In this document: in pieces, positions 29,001 to 38,062 of the stretch
Position numbering within the stretch: the stretch's first letter is position 1
Layout of the letters: every line of letters starts with the position of its first letter
Assembly: GCA_013359215.1 (NCBI GenBank)
Contig: JABWCH010000019.1
Coordinates: 1 to 40,593 of the forward strand
DNA length: 40,593 bases
Reading direction: 5' to 3'
DNA from: Candidatus Brocadiia bacterium
GTDB taxonomy: Bacteria > Planctomycetota > Uabimicrobiia > Uabimicrobiales > JABWCH01
The notes under the pieces: generated by a model
The model's input: only the letters and a program-made list of their open reading frames with translations
What the model was told of the DNA's origin: nothing
Databases searched by the model: none
Position numbers and translations under genes: made by a program

Positions 29001-30246
29001 AAGAGATTACACTAAATGGATAAAAGATTTTCAGACAGATTTCAATAAAGGCTTTGAGTCATTTAAATTTGATTTCAAAAAAAATGATAAATTGGCCGAT
29101 GATGTTTCAAAATCTTTTGAAAGTTTTAATGGAACAATCGCCAAGGCTGCAACAAATATTTTAAATACGTCTTCACAGGCATTACAAGATCAGGCTGAAA
29201 GCATGAATCAGGTTTTGCTTTCATTAGAGGCTCAGTACAAAAAAGAGGTGGCTGCTGGGCAAAAGGAACGCGCGGAAATAACACTAAAATTTATAGAAAA
29301 ACAAAAGACTCAAATTGGCAAGCTGGCAGACGATTTACAAAATTCAGAGCTAGGAGATGCCCTCAAAAAGCAGCAAGAATTATATCTGGCTTTAGCCAGG
29401 GCCAGGCGCGATGGGGAAAAAATATTACAGATTTCTCTTATAGAGAGCATAAAAGATAATGAGCTTTTCATTATGAAAATGGAAGCAGCAGCAAGAAACA
29501 AGGCCGTTCAGGCAAATCAGCAAGTTGTAAATCAGCAAGTAAATATGTTTGATCTTTTGAAAAACAAATCGCTTGAATTAATAAAGGCAGGAGAGAAGCT
29601 TGGAAGCGGCCTAGGGAACTTAAATCAGGTTCTTGATGATGTGTTTGGAAAGAATGTTGAGCGAATAGCGAAGCAATACGGTGTTGGGCAAGATATTGCA
29701 GATTCTCGTGAGCTTGCAAGAGATGTGATCGAAGCGCGAGCCGCAGGATTTGCTGTAAATGATATAAATACAATAGTAACGCGTGGGCTAATGCAACGTT
29801 CAAGCGCACTAACAAGCGTTCTTACAGCTTTCAAGAAATACCAAAGATCTTTATCAATTGAAGACGTAACAAAATTGGGGCTTTCGGGGGAAATCATAAG
29901 GTTGCTAGATCAAGCAGAGGCACTAGGGCTGGATGCAATAGGCAGAAAAGCATTACTTCAAAGTTCCTTAACAGAAGAAGCCTTTAAATTTTTAGATCAA
30001 CAGCTTTCAGGCGACAAGACAGTAAAATTTGTAGAGATGGCAAATAAACATTTTGAAGGTATTTCAGAGGAAAGAAGATTACAAGAAAGATTCAATGAGG
30101 CCCAGCTAAAAGTGGCAGATTTGACAAAGACTGCCGTTACGAGAAATCAAAAGCTTAAAGTATTGGTTGACGAGCTAGAAAAAAAGGTTGCAGAGCTTGA
30201 GCAGCTACAGAATCAGCAAGGCGCAATCATGGCGCAAAACCCATAA
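26035..30246 (+). CDS. Tail tape measure protein (TP901 type)
   Basis: 1403 residues. Determines tail length and is ejected with DNA. An N-terminal helical region of 500 residues contains a poly-Gly spot near 490. The TP901-type core occupies about 520-740, including LEEAMLRVTTITLQTG, GKSATDVSSSLYDISSAGF and QEIGAVLAF-like LQELGAVLAFLTRNGL. Several hydrophobic segments lie between about 860 and 970 (LLYSVVVDVGPKIFTFLI and others), then long coiled coils to the C-terminus. Start with AGGAGA. At roughly 1.5 Å per residue it predicts a tail near 200 nm; that ratio is a general rule, not measured here. Confidence 0.92.
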   Translation: MTINATAVLSADIDSTQILKKVAEINQKLYSIATTKIAPIFDFVDAQKSIDVVFDKLKSIADMVIKPRVDAQAIENISSNTKVVSAFEAQFKGVLEKASNLSKDINGIFLSLESTVASGAKGYKTKGLMKEMDALSGATREARRGIISAFDDIVKKANEIKGVAPETIQAANAIFTGVKESLGNTGGGKVAFKSFFGKVPVDILRNAMNEYKSTINNMFKELSGGNDASQAINSISLVGNLSRAVDAAQAIIKPIEIPIAKTGFNVSSVSSSLVRGITYAVASAKSAFGALAAAIPVGAVTAGLDAISLKVGTWAKVDFPAALELGQTARAISSEAEAAFSKEATGRKIFNALFSSNKVSGLVGYHVGLYTNAIVGGLQILTDSILKIPQGTLGLLGKITDDTTSASILKIKSSIGIIITPIRAAFAGFFTIVSKIINKYTFSVLTSVFVASNMLFMKIGQKIAQGINALSKKISSLFKSIMGGFFKNFGLGGGGGGALGELSGFQIFSVAAIGASTKMAANLEEAMLRVTTITLQTGAALKNVTAQVVGLSNEFGKSATDVSSSLYDISSAGFQGADALAILRASIQAASAGMTSTSVSSTAISRALRAFNLPVESATTVSDVLFNVVKRGITTFDGLAQQITRVLTVSNVSGVSLQELGAVLAFLTRNGLQTEQAILGVQGLLKSLISPAEEAKEAAKQIGLAWDETTLKQKGFIKLLQESAPKILANKDVFKKLVGEMQGVTAALSIASKPFELTEDLAAMNERGAAAEAAAQVALGFNYQMEKFWTNFVNILRNIGQVVLPYVQPLLEMSTEMIAKLAEFANKDFSGFWAGIKAQIGMVSSSLLQMIGETSRYIGEELVSVGAKILPYVTGLTNALGGLLYSVVVDVGPKIFTFLIKQFWMRLQWLWALIKFSIRSIDAILQNELGAVYSSIKHFLVVLAAPFIGIYKVVAAAGRAVSYLISLIPGFGGDDEQKVEKPPALAEAQRDYTKWIKDFQTDFNKGFESFKFDFKKNDKLADDVSKSFESFNGTIAKAATNILNTSSQALQDQAESMNQVLLSLEAQYKKEVAAGQKERAEITLKFIEKQKTQIGKLADDLQNSELGDALKKQQELYLALARARRDGEKILQISLIESIKDNELFIMKMEAAARNKAVQANQQVVNQQVNMFDLLKNKSLELIKAGEKLGSGLGNLNQVLDDVFGKNVERIAKQYGVGQDIADSRELARDVIEARAAGFAVNDINTIVTRGLMQRSSALTSVLTAFKKYQRSLSIEDVTKLGLSGEIIRLLDQAEALGLDAIGRKALLQSSLTEEAFKFLDQQLSGDKTVKFVEMANKHFEGISEERRLQERFNEAQLKVADLTKTAVTRNQKLKVLVDELEKKVAELEQLQNQQGAIMAQNP

Positions 30247-30262
30247 GCTAAAGGAAAATAAA

Positions 30263-30577
30263 ATGGCAATTCTTTTGATGAGTGGCGTTGATTGCGGACA
30301 AGTGCTAGAATTTAAGGACTCAAGCGAGTTTCCATGTATTGATTCAAATTATAGAGAGAGAACACTATCTTTCACAACACTAAAATATTTTGCATCTTAC
30401 AATGCAATGGTTAGCTTTGATAATACCACTATTCCAGGTTATTTTTCGTCAAGACAAAAAACAATTTCGTATTCTGGGATAACCGTTGCAAATGCTGTTT
30501 TGCAACGGTTTGAGAGAAAGGCGAAGCTAAATAATAACTATTCAGAATATGAAATTGTTTTCACGAAGGAAGGCTAA
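30263..30577 (+). CDS. Hypothetical tail protein, 104 residues
   Basis: A small, probably beta-rich protein (starts MAILLMSGVDCGQVLEF) placed right after the tape measure gene, where distal tail or tip components are encoded. ATG at 30263 is chosen because AAAGGA is 7 bases upstream; an upstream start within the tape measure gene is rejected. No family recognised. Confidence 0.65.
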   Translation: MAILLMSGVDCGQVLEFKDSSEFPCIDSNYRERTLSFTTLKYFASYNAMVSFDNTTIPGYFSSRQKTISYSGITVANAVLQRFERKAKLNNNYSEYEIVFTKEG

Positions 30578-30579
30578 AA

Positions 30580-32721
30580 GTGTTAGTAAAAATACAAGGG
30601 AAGGATGGAATAGTAAAGAAAATAACTAAGCCAATCATGGCGGGCGGGGCTTCTACTTGTTCTTTTGAAAGCATCGATGATTTGGCACTGGGAACTTTTG
30701 TAACAGCTAAGGAAGAATCAACTACCCGCTTTGAGGGCTATGTTATAAGTAAAAAACGCAGCAGAGACAAGAACAAAGCTATAATGCGAAGCTACGAAGC
30801 TATTTGCAGGGCCTTTTATGAGTATTCCCAACAAGATATAACAGTTACAGGAGTGGGGGACAAAGACGATGAGTTTTCTGGAAATGGCGTGGAATATCAA
30901 AATTGGCTAATAAGAGAAAATCCAAATAAGCATGTAATTTGGCCTCCTACAGGAGCAGAATTTGAAATATATGATGATACAAGCGAGCCTGTTGCAATGC
31001 CTGAAAATATCGTTTCCATTGGGGAAATAGAAGAAAACAAGTTGCCTTCTCATGTAAAAATCGAAGTGAGAAAATATAGGGAAAAACGCTTTCCCGTTGT
31101 CCCTGATTTTGATTTTTCCATCAAGCCAACCATGGAACAAATCAAAAAAGATCCATCCTTTGCGAAGTATGGCAGGGTTTTCAAGATCATGCAGATAGAA
31201 GACAAAACAAAGGAATACACAGAAAAAATTTTAGAAAATCCCTCTGTGGGGGGGTGTAAATTTTTCATCAAAGGACACCCGCAGGCAAATGCAAACACTC
31301 CTGAAAGAGACAATTTTAGCCTGTCAGCGTCAATCAATCAAAAGAAAGATAAAAAGACGCTTATTAAAAAGGGGGGTAACGGCGGGAACAATATTCCAGG
31401 CACAGAAACCGAAAAGAAAAATAGATGCCATGTTGACATGCACTTCGCGCATGGAATTCTTTTGCCGCGCGTTACTGGGGATTGGGGGCCAGAACCAAAA
31501 CAGCAAGAATGTTGGGTTCGGGCAAGGTATCTTGAAGAAATAAAGCCTTTCAGCGTTGAAGTTGGAGGAATTGCTGCGTGCCAACGGCTGTCAGCTATAA
31601 ACCATATAGAAATTGAAGTATCCTATGATGTTTTTGACCAAAAATATAGAGACATGACCTATGGCGGGGCTGAAGGAATGCTAGATCCAACCAAAGATGA
31701 GGGTAACGGTGTCTGGTCTCATGATCTTTCAGGAACGTACATAGATGAGGAAGGTGAAAGCAGAGCGACAGGGCTTTTAGAAAAAGCTCTTTTGCATTAT
31801 GATACATTGCGATTTGCTACAGATATAACGCTTGCTGGAAATAATTTTAGCAATATTAAAAAGGTTTCCCTTGAAGGAAAAACAATTCTTTTTGATTCTA
31901 TAGAATGGTCTTTTGGCCTACAACCATCTGAGAATAGAACACAATATAAAGGGGTTAGGCTTATTTCGGGCTTTTCTAAAAATCTCCTAGAAAAAAACAG
32001 ACTATTGCAAAGGCAAGAGGAACAAAGGAATTTAAAGAAAAATAAGGATAAAGCTATTGAATTTAAAGACCCAATAAATCAAATTGAATCTGTTAAAATT
32101 TACGCAAAAATCTTATGGGATTACAATATAGAAGATCTTTCTATATGTGAATTCTGCGAAAAACAAGCTGATGATTCATGGATTGGGACTTCAAAATTAG
32201 GCTGGATAGATCAAATAGCTTGTAGGGGATGTAGGGCTGACACCCTTGGGGATAATGCGATTTTTGAGGTCGAGAGAATTAAAAAAGATACTACAAGAAA
32301 TGGTGTTACAAGGGATTTATATAAGGCTGTTCGGGTTGTATATGATAGAGGCCAAAGAGTGGGTTTTTTTAAATTAGTGCAAAAATTAGCCTTTAATCAT
32401 TTGCTTGTAAAACCATTGGTTTCTGAGGATGTAGAAAAAAATCCTTGGGAAAATTTGCCTGATAATATAATAAAAACAGGAATTTCCAATGGCCAAGCGT
32501 CTATAGCTACAGAAAATATAATGATTGTAGAGGTCCCCAATGAATGGAATGTTTATGGAGATGGTAATTTTTTTTATACGAGAAAAACCCCTATAAAGGT
32601 TTCTTTCCCCTGGCAAGGCGTGCCAATTGAACCATGTCTGGAAAATAGTGCTACAAAATTATGGGCAAGCAATAGAAAAATAAGCGCGGCAAGCATTGCA
32701 ACTTATACGAGGGCCTATTAA
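30580..32721 (+). CDS. Large tail-tip/baseplate protein, function unresolved
   Basis: 713 residues, start codon GTG at 30580 with AAGGAAGG upstream. The N-terminal 170 residues look like a beta-rich domain (VKIQGKDGIVKKITKPI, GTFVTAKEESTTRFEGYVI) comparable in position to distal tail or gp27-like hub proteins. The centre holds many polar loops. Residues about 520-555 contain two Cys pairs (CEFC and CRGC), possibly a metal site. It precedes the paired tip genes. No named family. Confidence 0.65.
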   Translation: MLVKIQGKDGIVKKITKPIMAGGASTCSFESIDDLALGTFVTAKEESTTRFEGYVISKKRSRDKNKAIMRSYEAICRAFYEYSQQDITVTGVGDKDDEFSGNGVEYQNWLIRENPNKHVIWPPTGAEFEIYDDTSEPVAMPENIVSIGEIEENKLPSHVKIEVRKYREKRFPVVPDFDFSIKPTMEQIKKDPSFAKYGRVFKIMQIEDKTKEYTEKILENPSVGGCKFFIKGHPQANANTPERDNFSLSASINQKKDKKTLIKKGGNGGNNIPGTETEKKNRCHVDMHFAHGILLPRVTGDWGPEPKQQECWVRARYLEEIKPFSVEVGGIAACQRLSAINHIEIEVSYDVFDQKYRDMTYGGAEGMLDPTKDEGNGVWSHDLSGTYIDEEGESRATGLLEKALLHYDTLRFATDITLAGNNFSNIKKVSLEGKTILFDSIEWSFGLQPSENRTQYKGVRLISGFSKNLLEKNRLLQRQEEQRNLKKNKDKAIEFKDPINQIESVKIYAKILWDYNIEDLSICEFCEKQADDSWIGTSKLGWIDQIACRGCRADTLGDNAIFEVERIKKDTTRNGVTRDLYKAVRVVYDRGQRVGFFKLVQKLAFNHLLVKPLVSEDVEKNPWENLPDNIIKTGISNGQASIATENIMIVEVPNEWNVYGDGNFFYTRKTPIKVSFPWQGVPIEPCLENSATKLWASNRKISAASIATYTRAY

Positions 32722-33473
32722 TGTCTGAGCTAGAAAATATTTTCACCAAGGGAACGCAGGCATTGCAGCTTGACGATACCCTTGTTTTTGTGCCCATGAA
32801 TGAAGATTATTGTTTTGTGGCGGTTGTTATTTCTTATGATGAAGCCTACGGAAAAATTCTTTGCAGAAAAATTTTTGATACAGAAGCAACCAAGACGTTT
32901 TACGTTCGTGCCCTCTATTTTGGCCAACAAGGCACTCCTAGCACATCAGAAATTGAAATAGGACAAAATATACTAGTTCACCGCGTCGGTGATGGGAACA
33001 ATAGCTTTGCCGCTCTTTCTGAAACGCCACAATTGCACGATATAGAAAATAGCACTAATTTTTCTTTTGTATCTTTTTTTTTTCGCAGCTTAATTGATTT
33101 CCCCATAAGCGCCTTTCTGTCGGGGAATTTAGAAGGCTCTCAAGATGTTTTAAAAGTTGCCTGTGCTAGAAAATTAACAAATGGAGAAACCTGGAAAAGC
33201 ACCAATTTACAGCTTACCAGAACATTTGAGATAATATCGAATACGAACAAAGATATAAAGATATTAACTTCTGATGCAAGGCAAATAATAAGGCTTTCTA
33301 GCCTTTCTTTGGGTGTCTATAAAAATCTGAATGATTCTTGCGAAGGCACAGTAAGCGAAACTAATTTTTTTTATAGAGCTTCTCTTTTGGCCTGCAAAAT
33401 TGACGGTGTTGACGCTTTGGCTTGTGTTGATTTCTCTAATTTATCAATAGATATTGACTGTTGCGGGGAATAA
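32721..33473 (+). CDS. Tail-tip protein, short member of a tandem pair
   Basis: 250 residues. The first thirteen residues (MSELENIFTKGTQ) match those of the next protein except for one position. Further similarity continues through the NEDY-FVA segment and a DIE-TK-type strand. It ends with DCCGE, close to the CC of the paralogue near residue 224. Start overlaps the previous stop by one base. Likely a trimeric or ring tip component; function is inferred from position. Confidence 0.65.
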   Translation: MSELENIFTKGTQALQLDDTLVFVPMNEDYCFVAVVISYDEAYGKILCRKIFDTEATKTFYVRALYFGQQGTPSTSEIEIGQNILVHRVGDGNNSFAALSETPQLHDIENSTNFSFVSFFFRSLIDFPISAFLSGNLEGSQDVLKVACARKLTNGETWKSTNLQLTRTFEIISNTNKDIKILTSDARQIIRLSSLSLGVYKNLNDSCEGTVSETNFFYRASLLACKIDGVDALACVDFSNLSIDIDCCGE

Positions 33474-34844
33474 ATGAGCGAACTGGAAAACGTATTCACA
33501 AAGGGAACACAAGGTTTTATTCCTTCTGAAAATCTTGTCTTAAAACCTTTAAACGAAGATTATAAATTTGTGGCAAAAATTAAATCTGTTTCTCCACTAA
33601 CAATCAATAAAATATGGGATATTGAGAAGACACAAGATTTTTCTGCAAGCATAAAACATTTTGACGGAACAAATATAAATAACGATGAATTGCAAGAAAA
33701 TCAATTGATTCATATATCAAGAATACCAGATAATCAATTTTTAGGATTAATGAAAAATACAAGCTCTTTTTCTGGCATTGGTGCTTATGTTTATTCTCTT
33801 GGGGAAGCTTTTGAAAAAACAGAATACACAGGATTTTTTTATTGTGGCGTATATAGCAAGATATGGAGAAAGACAAATTTAAAGTTTATAACTTATTATA
33901 AACTTATAAAAAATGAATCAAATAGGATTTCTATTGTATCAGAGGCAGAAACAGCAATATTTATTGATAACTCTTTAGACATAATAGCATCTAGGGGCGT
34001 TGTTTCTGGGTGCTCTGGTGGAGAAATAGGAAAGGCGTACTCAGTAAGCATGCTCCCTGCAATCTGGGAGCATGACGGAATTAAGGAAAATTGCTATTGT
34101 ATTATAAATCAATCGGTATTGGCAGTAGGATATATTTGTTGTTCGCAGGAACCAGAAGAACCAACTTCATGTCACGATGGCATAGTTATAACGCAAACAG
34201 GCCTTTCTTGGGATGTTATGCATGATACAGCATGGTTGTACATGCATAACAATAATGTTTGGCCTAATGGGCGATGGAGCAGACCGCGCAGCTTTTCTTG
34301 GTGGATAGAATCGACATTGCCAGAAGGGGAATCTTGGGTTTACCCGCCTTTGCTTGTCGGCAATGAGCCAATAGCATCAAGAACCAGGATAGGCCGCGTT
34401 AATTGCTTTCGCGCTATAAAAAATAAATCTTTTTATAATGCGGCCTGGGGACAAAACCTAAGCGATGAAGAATATAACACTTTTTACGCCCAATATTTTC
34501 CTAGTGGCCTTGGTGGCTTTAAGGTGGCTATCCAGCTTGTTTCTTGCTTGCGATGGAATGGCTCTTGGATATGGCCTATATATTGGACGCTATATTTCGA
34601 ACAGACATCGCAAAACTTTGCTGGAAGCCAAAATATAGACTATATCGGCTATATCGGGACATACGCGTATGCATCTATTTTTAGGAGTCATTATTATGAT
34701 CCTATATATCAGGTGGAAGAACCCGCGTTATGGGCTCAATTAGAGGCTGACGCACAGGAAATACTAGAAATGATTGGAAACTCTTTAACGGTAACAGATG
34801 CAGCATGTTTTGAATCTGCATCAGGCGTATATTTTGCAATATAG
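33474..34844 (+). CDS. Tail-tip/adhesin protein, long member of the tandem pair
   Basis: 456 residues. Residues 1 to about 225 are a paralogue of the preceding protein. The remaining 230 residues are an additional Trp- and Tyr-rich domain (WLYMHNNNVWPNGRWS, SFSWWIEST, WNGSWIWPIYW), of the type seen in receptor-binding proteins. The start follows the previous stop directly. The architecture suggests duplication followed by gain of a binding domain. Carbohydrate binding is an inference from aromatic content. Confidence 0.65.
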   Translation: MSELENVFTKGTQGFIPSENLVLKPLNEDYKFVAKIKSVSPLTINKIWDIEKTQDFSASIKHFDGTNINNDELQENQLIHISRIPDNQFLGLMKNTSSFSGIGAYVYSLGEAFEKTEYTGFFYCGVYSKIWRKTNLKFITYYKLIKNESNRISIVSEAETAIFIDNSLDIIASRGVVSGCSGGEIGKAYSVSMLPAIWEHDGIKENCYCIINQSVLAVGYICCSQEPEEPTSCHDGIVITQTGLSWDVMHDTAWLYMHNNNVWPNGRWSRPRSFSWWIESTLPEGESWVYPPLLVGNEPIASRTRIGRVNCFRAIKNKSFYNAAWGQNLSDEEYNTFYAQYFPSGLGGFKVAIQLVSCLRWNGSWIWPIYWTLYFEQTSQNFAGSQNIDYIGYIGTYAYASIFRSHYYDPIYQVEEPALWAQLEADAQEILEMIGNSLTVTDAACFESASGVYFAI

Positions 34845-34856
34845 AAAGGCTAGCTT

Positions 34857-35111
34857 ATGATAACGAAAGAAGGGGAATTCGAACTAGATGGGGAATTGCA
34901 GAATTTAGGAATTACAAACTATAAATTTTTAGAAATAGAAAATACATCAGGTAGTAACATAGAAATTTCTATTAATGATGGAGTAGCAAGAACATACGAG
35001 CCTGGAGCGCTATATAGATCTCCAAGCATAGAGATAAATCATCTCTATGAGGACGAGATAAAGATTAGAGGAACGAATGGAACAAAAATAAATTATAGCT
35101 ACGTTATTTAG
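34857..35111 (+). CDS. Hypothetical small virion protein, 84 residues
   Basis: A beta-rich small protein with alternating polar and hydrophobic residues (YKFLEIENTSGSNIEISIND, then GALYRSPSIEIN, in parts). Starts 12 bases after the adhesin-like gene. Such short beta proteins accompany fibre genes in many phages. No named family. Confidence 0.6.
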   Translation: MITKEGEFELDGELQNLGITNYKFLEIENTSGSNIEISINDGVARTYEPGALYRSPSIEINHLYEDEIKIRGTNGTKINYSYVI

Positions 35112-35152
35112 GAGTACTTAGTGGAAACTGGCCAGGCAAGGAGGCAAAAAAT

Positions 35153-35794
35153 ATGCGTGTGAATTCGTGCGAGAAAAGAATTAAGGCATTAAAGAAGCAA
35201 ATGCCCTGGCTCAAAGTAGATCGAAAAAAAGAAGATGAATGGGAAATCGCCTGTGAAAAGCAGGAATGTAAGAAAGAAATTGAAAAAATTTTAGGAGATT
35301 TACCCTTGGAAAATCAAGCGATGCAAACAAAAGCGGCGCAGATAATGCCTGATGTCGTAGACCCTATTGCGCGGCCCATATCTGATATCTCAAGTGCGTT
35401 CAATAGCCTATCACAAATTGTTTTGATGCAGGCTAATGAAAAAATAGAAGCCTTGCGGCAAGAAGTAAATGGCGTAAAGCAAAAGAACGAAGAGGTTACG
35501 GCGAAACACATAGAAAAGTTGCAAGAAATATGTGACACGCTCACAAAGCAAGTAAACACGGCCACCACGAAACAGGTAGAAAGGCTAGATGATATATGCA
35601 ATACGCTATCCAGTCAATTTAGCTCTTCCATGAGCGGATATGAAGAGAAATTGCTCGATCTATCGCGCATGATTGACGAAATGCAGCGTGATAAAGAAAT
35701 AGAACTTGTTTCAGAAAAAGAAAAAATTGACAAGAAAATAGAAGAGCTTAAAAAGAAGCAAGAAAAAAATATCAATTTTCCTACTAAAGAATAG
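35153..35794 (+). CDS. Coiled-coil protein, first gene of the kinase cassette
   Basis: 213 residues. A Cys-containing N-terminal 60 residues (Cys at 5, 34 and 39) are followed by a long coiled coil from about 75 to the end. Two similar segments, IEKLQEICDTLTKQV and VERLDDICNTLSSQF, form an internal repeat 24 residues apart. No signal peptide or membrane segment. AAGGAGG, the best ribosome site in the region, precedes it. It may be a fibre-associated coiled coil or the partner of the membrane protein encoded next. Confidence 0.65.
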   Translation: MRVNSCEKRIKALKKQMPWLKVDRKKEDEWEIACEKQECKKEIEKILGDLPLENQAMQTKAAQIMPDVVDPIARPISDISSAFNSLSQIVLMQANEKIEALRQEVNGVKQKNEEVTAKHIEKLQEICDTLTKQVNTATTKQVERLDDICNTLSSQFSSSMSGYEEKLLDLSRMIDEMQRDKEIELVSEKEKIDKKIEELKKKQEKNINFPTKE

Positions 35795-35805
35795 GAGATT
35801 GAGAA

Positions 35806-36648
35806 ATGGAAGCTATTGAATGTAAATATGTTATAACTCCTAAAGACATTCTTTTGAAAGAGCAAGAATCAGTGCAATTGGGAGTAAAGAAAATCAATCC
35901 TGATGGCACGCTTGAAGCTGTTAGAAATCTTAAGTTTTTTGAGTACTCAGGAGCAGGTTTTATTGATGAATATGGACAGCTTACAGCATTGCGCGCTGGA
36001 GAGCATCAATTCTCTGTTTTGTTTGAAAACGAAGTCCAAGATGAAATTCAGATAGATGGAAAATATACGGTGCTACCTGCAAATGGTCCGTCCCTGTCAA
36101 AGATGGCTGATGGTGTCCTGGAAAAAACGGCGAAAGAAGAATCATCTGAGCGCAATCCGTACGATTCAAAAATCCAAAAGGCAACAATAAAAAGGGTTAC
36201 CATTGATGAATTGAGGGCAAAAACAGAAGAGAAGAAAGTGAGTAAGGGTCTTATGGCGCACACAAGGGCGATCACTCGCACGATTGGAGCGAATAAAGAT
36301 TTAGTATGGTTGGGCTTTATTCTGATCTTTGCTGTTGTCTTTGGATGCTCTGTAGTGCTTCTAATGTATGGGTTCTCAATTGAAAAAATTGGTGCATTCT
36401 TGACCATGCTAGGCGGGCTGGTCATTTCATTTTTTGGGAAGATATATTCCCCCCCTGGCGAGGTTTCCCAAGAAATTGAGGAAAAAATGCTAGGGACAAA
36501 TGACAATGAACGCCTCGCTGCTCTCATGAAAAAGAAAGAATCCTTGGATTTTAGAATTAGGGGATTGACTACAAAAATAAGGGCTTCGGACACAGGGGAA
36601 AAACAACAGTCAAAAACGTTTTACAAGATGACGATGGATGAAAGGTAA
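35806..36648 (+). CDS. Membrane protein with a BIG2-like domain and two transmembrane helices
   Basis: 280 residues. Residues about 5-90 resemble a bacterial Ig-like (BIG2) domain, with GFIDEYGQLTALRAGEHQFSV as the characteristic strand pair (split at about 51-71). A charged linker follows. Two hydrophobic helices (about 166-190 and 194-214) form a hairpin, leaving both ends on one side, and a charged helical tail completes the protein. No signal peptide. It lies between a coiled-coil gene and a kinase gene, 11 and 33 bases from them, suggesting one transcription unit and possibly one complex. Confidence 0.7.
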   Translation: MEAIECKYVITPKDILLKEQESVQLGVKKINPDGTLEAVRNLKFFEYSGAGFIDEYGQLTALRAGEHQFSVLFENEVQDEIQIDGKYTVLPANGPSLSKMADGVLEKTAKEESSERNPYDSKIQKATIKRVTIDELRAKTEEKKVSKGLMAHTRAITRTIGANKDLVWLGFILIFAVVFGCSVVLLMYGFSIEKIGAFLTMLGGLVISFFGKIYSPPGEVSQEIEEKMLGTNDNERLAALMKKKESLDFRIRGLTTKIRASDTGEKQQSKTFYKMTMDER

Positions 36649-36681
36649 TAAAATCAAGGTTTTCAGGAAAGAGGTTGAAAA

Positions 36682-38040
36682 ATGGCAAAAGAAAAAATAG
36701 CAAAGGAATCTCTGAAAACCTTGTTACATCGGGTTTGCGGGTATAGCAACGCAAAGGGTTCTTGCCCTATTTCGCTCATTCAGGAGATATTATCTTTTTT
36801 CCCAGAAAAAATAGGTCTTCATCTTTCAGAAAGACAGCTTACGACAGGGTATAATGGCTTGGCTGGCATTGGCGGCCAGGGAATAGTAATTTGTTGCCAT
36901 GACATAGGCAACAAAAAAGTAGCACTAAAAATCGTTAGGCCAGTGCTTCAGCAGGCTTATCGCATATCTGAAAACATGCGGGACTACACGCCCAGTCTTA
37001 TTATTCCTGACCATAGATTTATTGAATCCGCTAAGCTTCAATATTCCGTAGAAGAAGAGGCCGTAAAAGAAATTAGAACTTTTGTAATTCCGCGCGTTTA
37101 TTTCGTAGAAGAAGCGCCAATCCCATATATGCTCATGGCATGGGTTGATGGGCTTAGCGCGTTAGCAACTATAAATTCTCAGAATGATTTTATATATTCG
37201 CTTGAATCCTTTAAAAAGGTTTTAGATGCTGCAATATTTTTGCATTCCTACAATCTCGTTTACCGAGATTTTAAGCATGCAAATTTAATGATTACGGATG
37301 AAGAAAAGATAGGTCTATTGGATTTTGGACTAGCGAAAGAAATAGACTCAAGGAATCTAACAATGACAGGCACGGCGTTAGGAACAATGCCCTATGCCTC
37401 CATAGACATGATGAGAGGAGCAGAGCGCGCAGACCAAAGCAGCGATATTCACGCGCTTGGCTTCGTGTTTTGGGAATTCGTGACCATGTCGGAATGCCCA
37501 GATTATGAGGGAGTGGCAACAAAGGCTGACGATAGAGAAAAATACAGATTTAAAATCGCAAGGAAATTGCCTGATTACTGCAAAAAAATATTTTTCGATG
37601 CAACGTCTAACGATGATTCCAGGAGATTCCCAACCGCAGAGGACTTTAAAAACGCGGTTGAGAATCTCATCAATAGGGCAAGGTCCGAGTCTAAAAGACA
37701 AAATTTTATAGCTACAGAAATCAGCCAAGGCAATTTGGCCGTTCCTGAGCCACCCAGGCCGCTCGCTCCACCGCCAAAGGCAAAAGAGCCTGGAAAGAAA
37801 TTCAAAGGGCTTACAAGCAAGTTTTTGCCTGCATCCTTTGAGCCTGCGACTGAGCCTGCTGCAGCAAAAGAAACAGATAGCGAAATTTTCAAGAGGGCAA
37901 TTGCCGAGAAGAAAAAAGCGATTGGAGCATTTAATTGTTCAAAAGTTTGCGCTTTCCCTGGTGGCTGTAATGGCTCAGGAATGTGCAAAAAACTTCTCAT
38001 TGCACAAATAGATACATTTGAAGACATTTTTTTAAATTAA
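36682..38040 (+). CDS. Hanks-type Ser/Thr protein kinase
   Basis: 452 residues. Kinase motifs in order: glycine loop GIGGQGIV (62-69), VALK with Lys83, a variant HRD loop VYRDFKHANLM (Asp196, Lys198, Asn201), DFG at 214-216, GTMPYASID (234-242) in place of GT..YMAPE, and DIHALG (255-260). All catalytic residues are present, so activity is expected. A Pro-rich linker (about 354-395) leads to a four-Cys tail at 419, 423, 429 and 435, probably metal-binding. No membrane segment. Phage kinases are known, for example the Stk of 933W used against other phages and T7 gp0.7, but this architecture is not one I recognise. It lies inside the late region next to a membrane protein and a lipoprotein. Confidence 0.9.
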   Translation: MAKEKIAKESLKTLLHRVCGYSNAKGSCPISLIQEILSFFPEKIGLHLSERQLTTGYNGLAGIGGQGIVICCHDIGNKKVALKIVRPVLQQAYRISENMRDYTPSLIIPDHRFIESAKLQYSVEEEAVKEIRTFVIPRVYFVEEAPIPYMLMAWVDGLSALATINSQNDFIYSLESFKKVLDAAIFLHSYNLVYRDFKHANLMITDEEKIGLLDFGLAKEIDSRNLTMTGTALGTMPYASIDMMRGAERADQSSDIHALGFVFWEFVTMSECPDYEGVATKADDREKYRFKIARKLPDYCKKIFFDATSNDDSRRFPTAEDFKNAVENLINRARSESKRQNFIATEISQGNLAVPEPPRPLAPPPKAKEPGKKFKGLTSKFLPASFEPATEPAAAKETDSEIFKRAIAEKKKAIGAFNCSKVCAFPGGCNGSGMCKKLLIAQIDTFEDIFLN

Positions 38041-38062
38041 TAAATATTTTAAGGATTTATAT

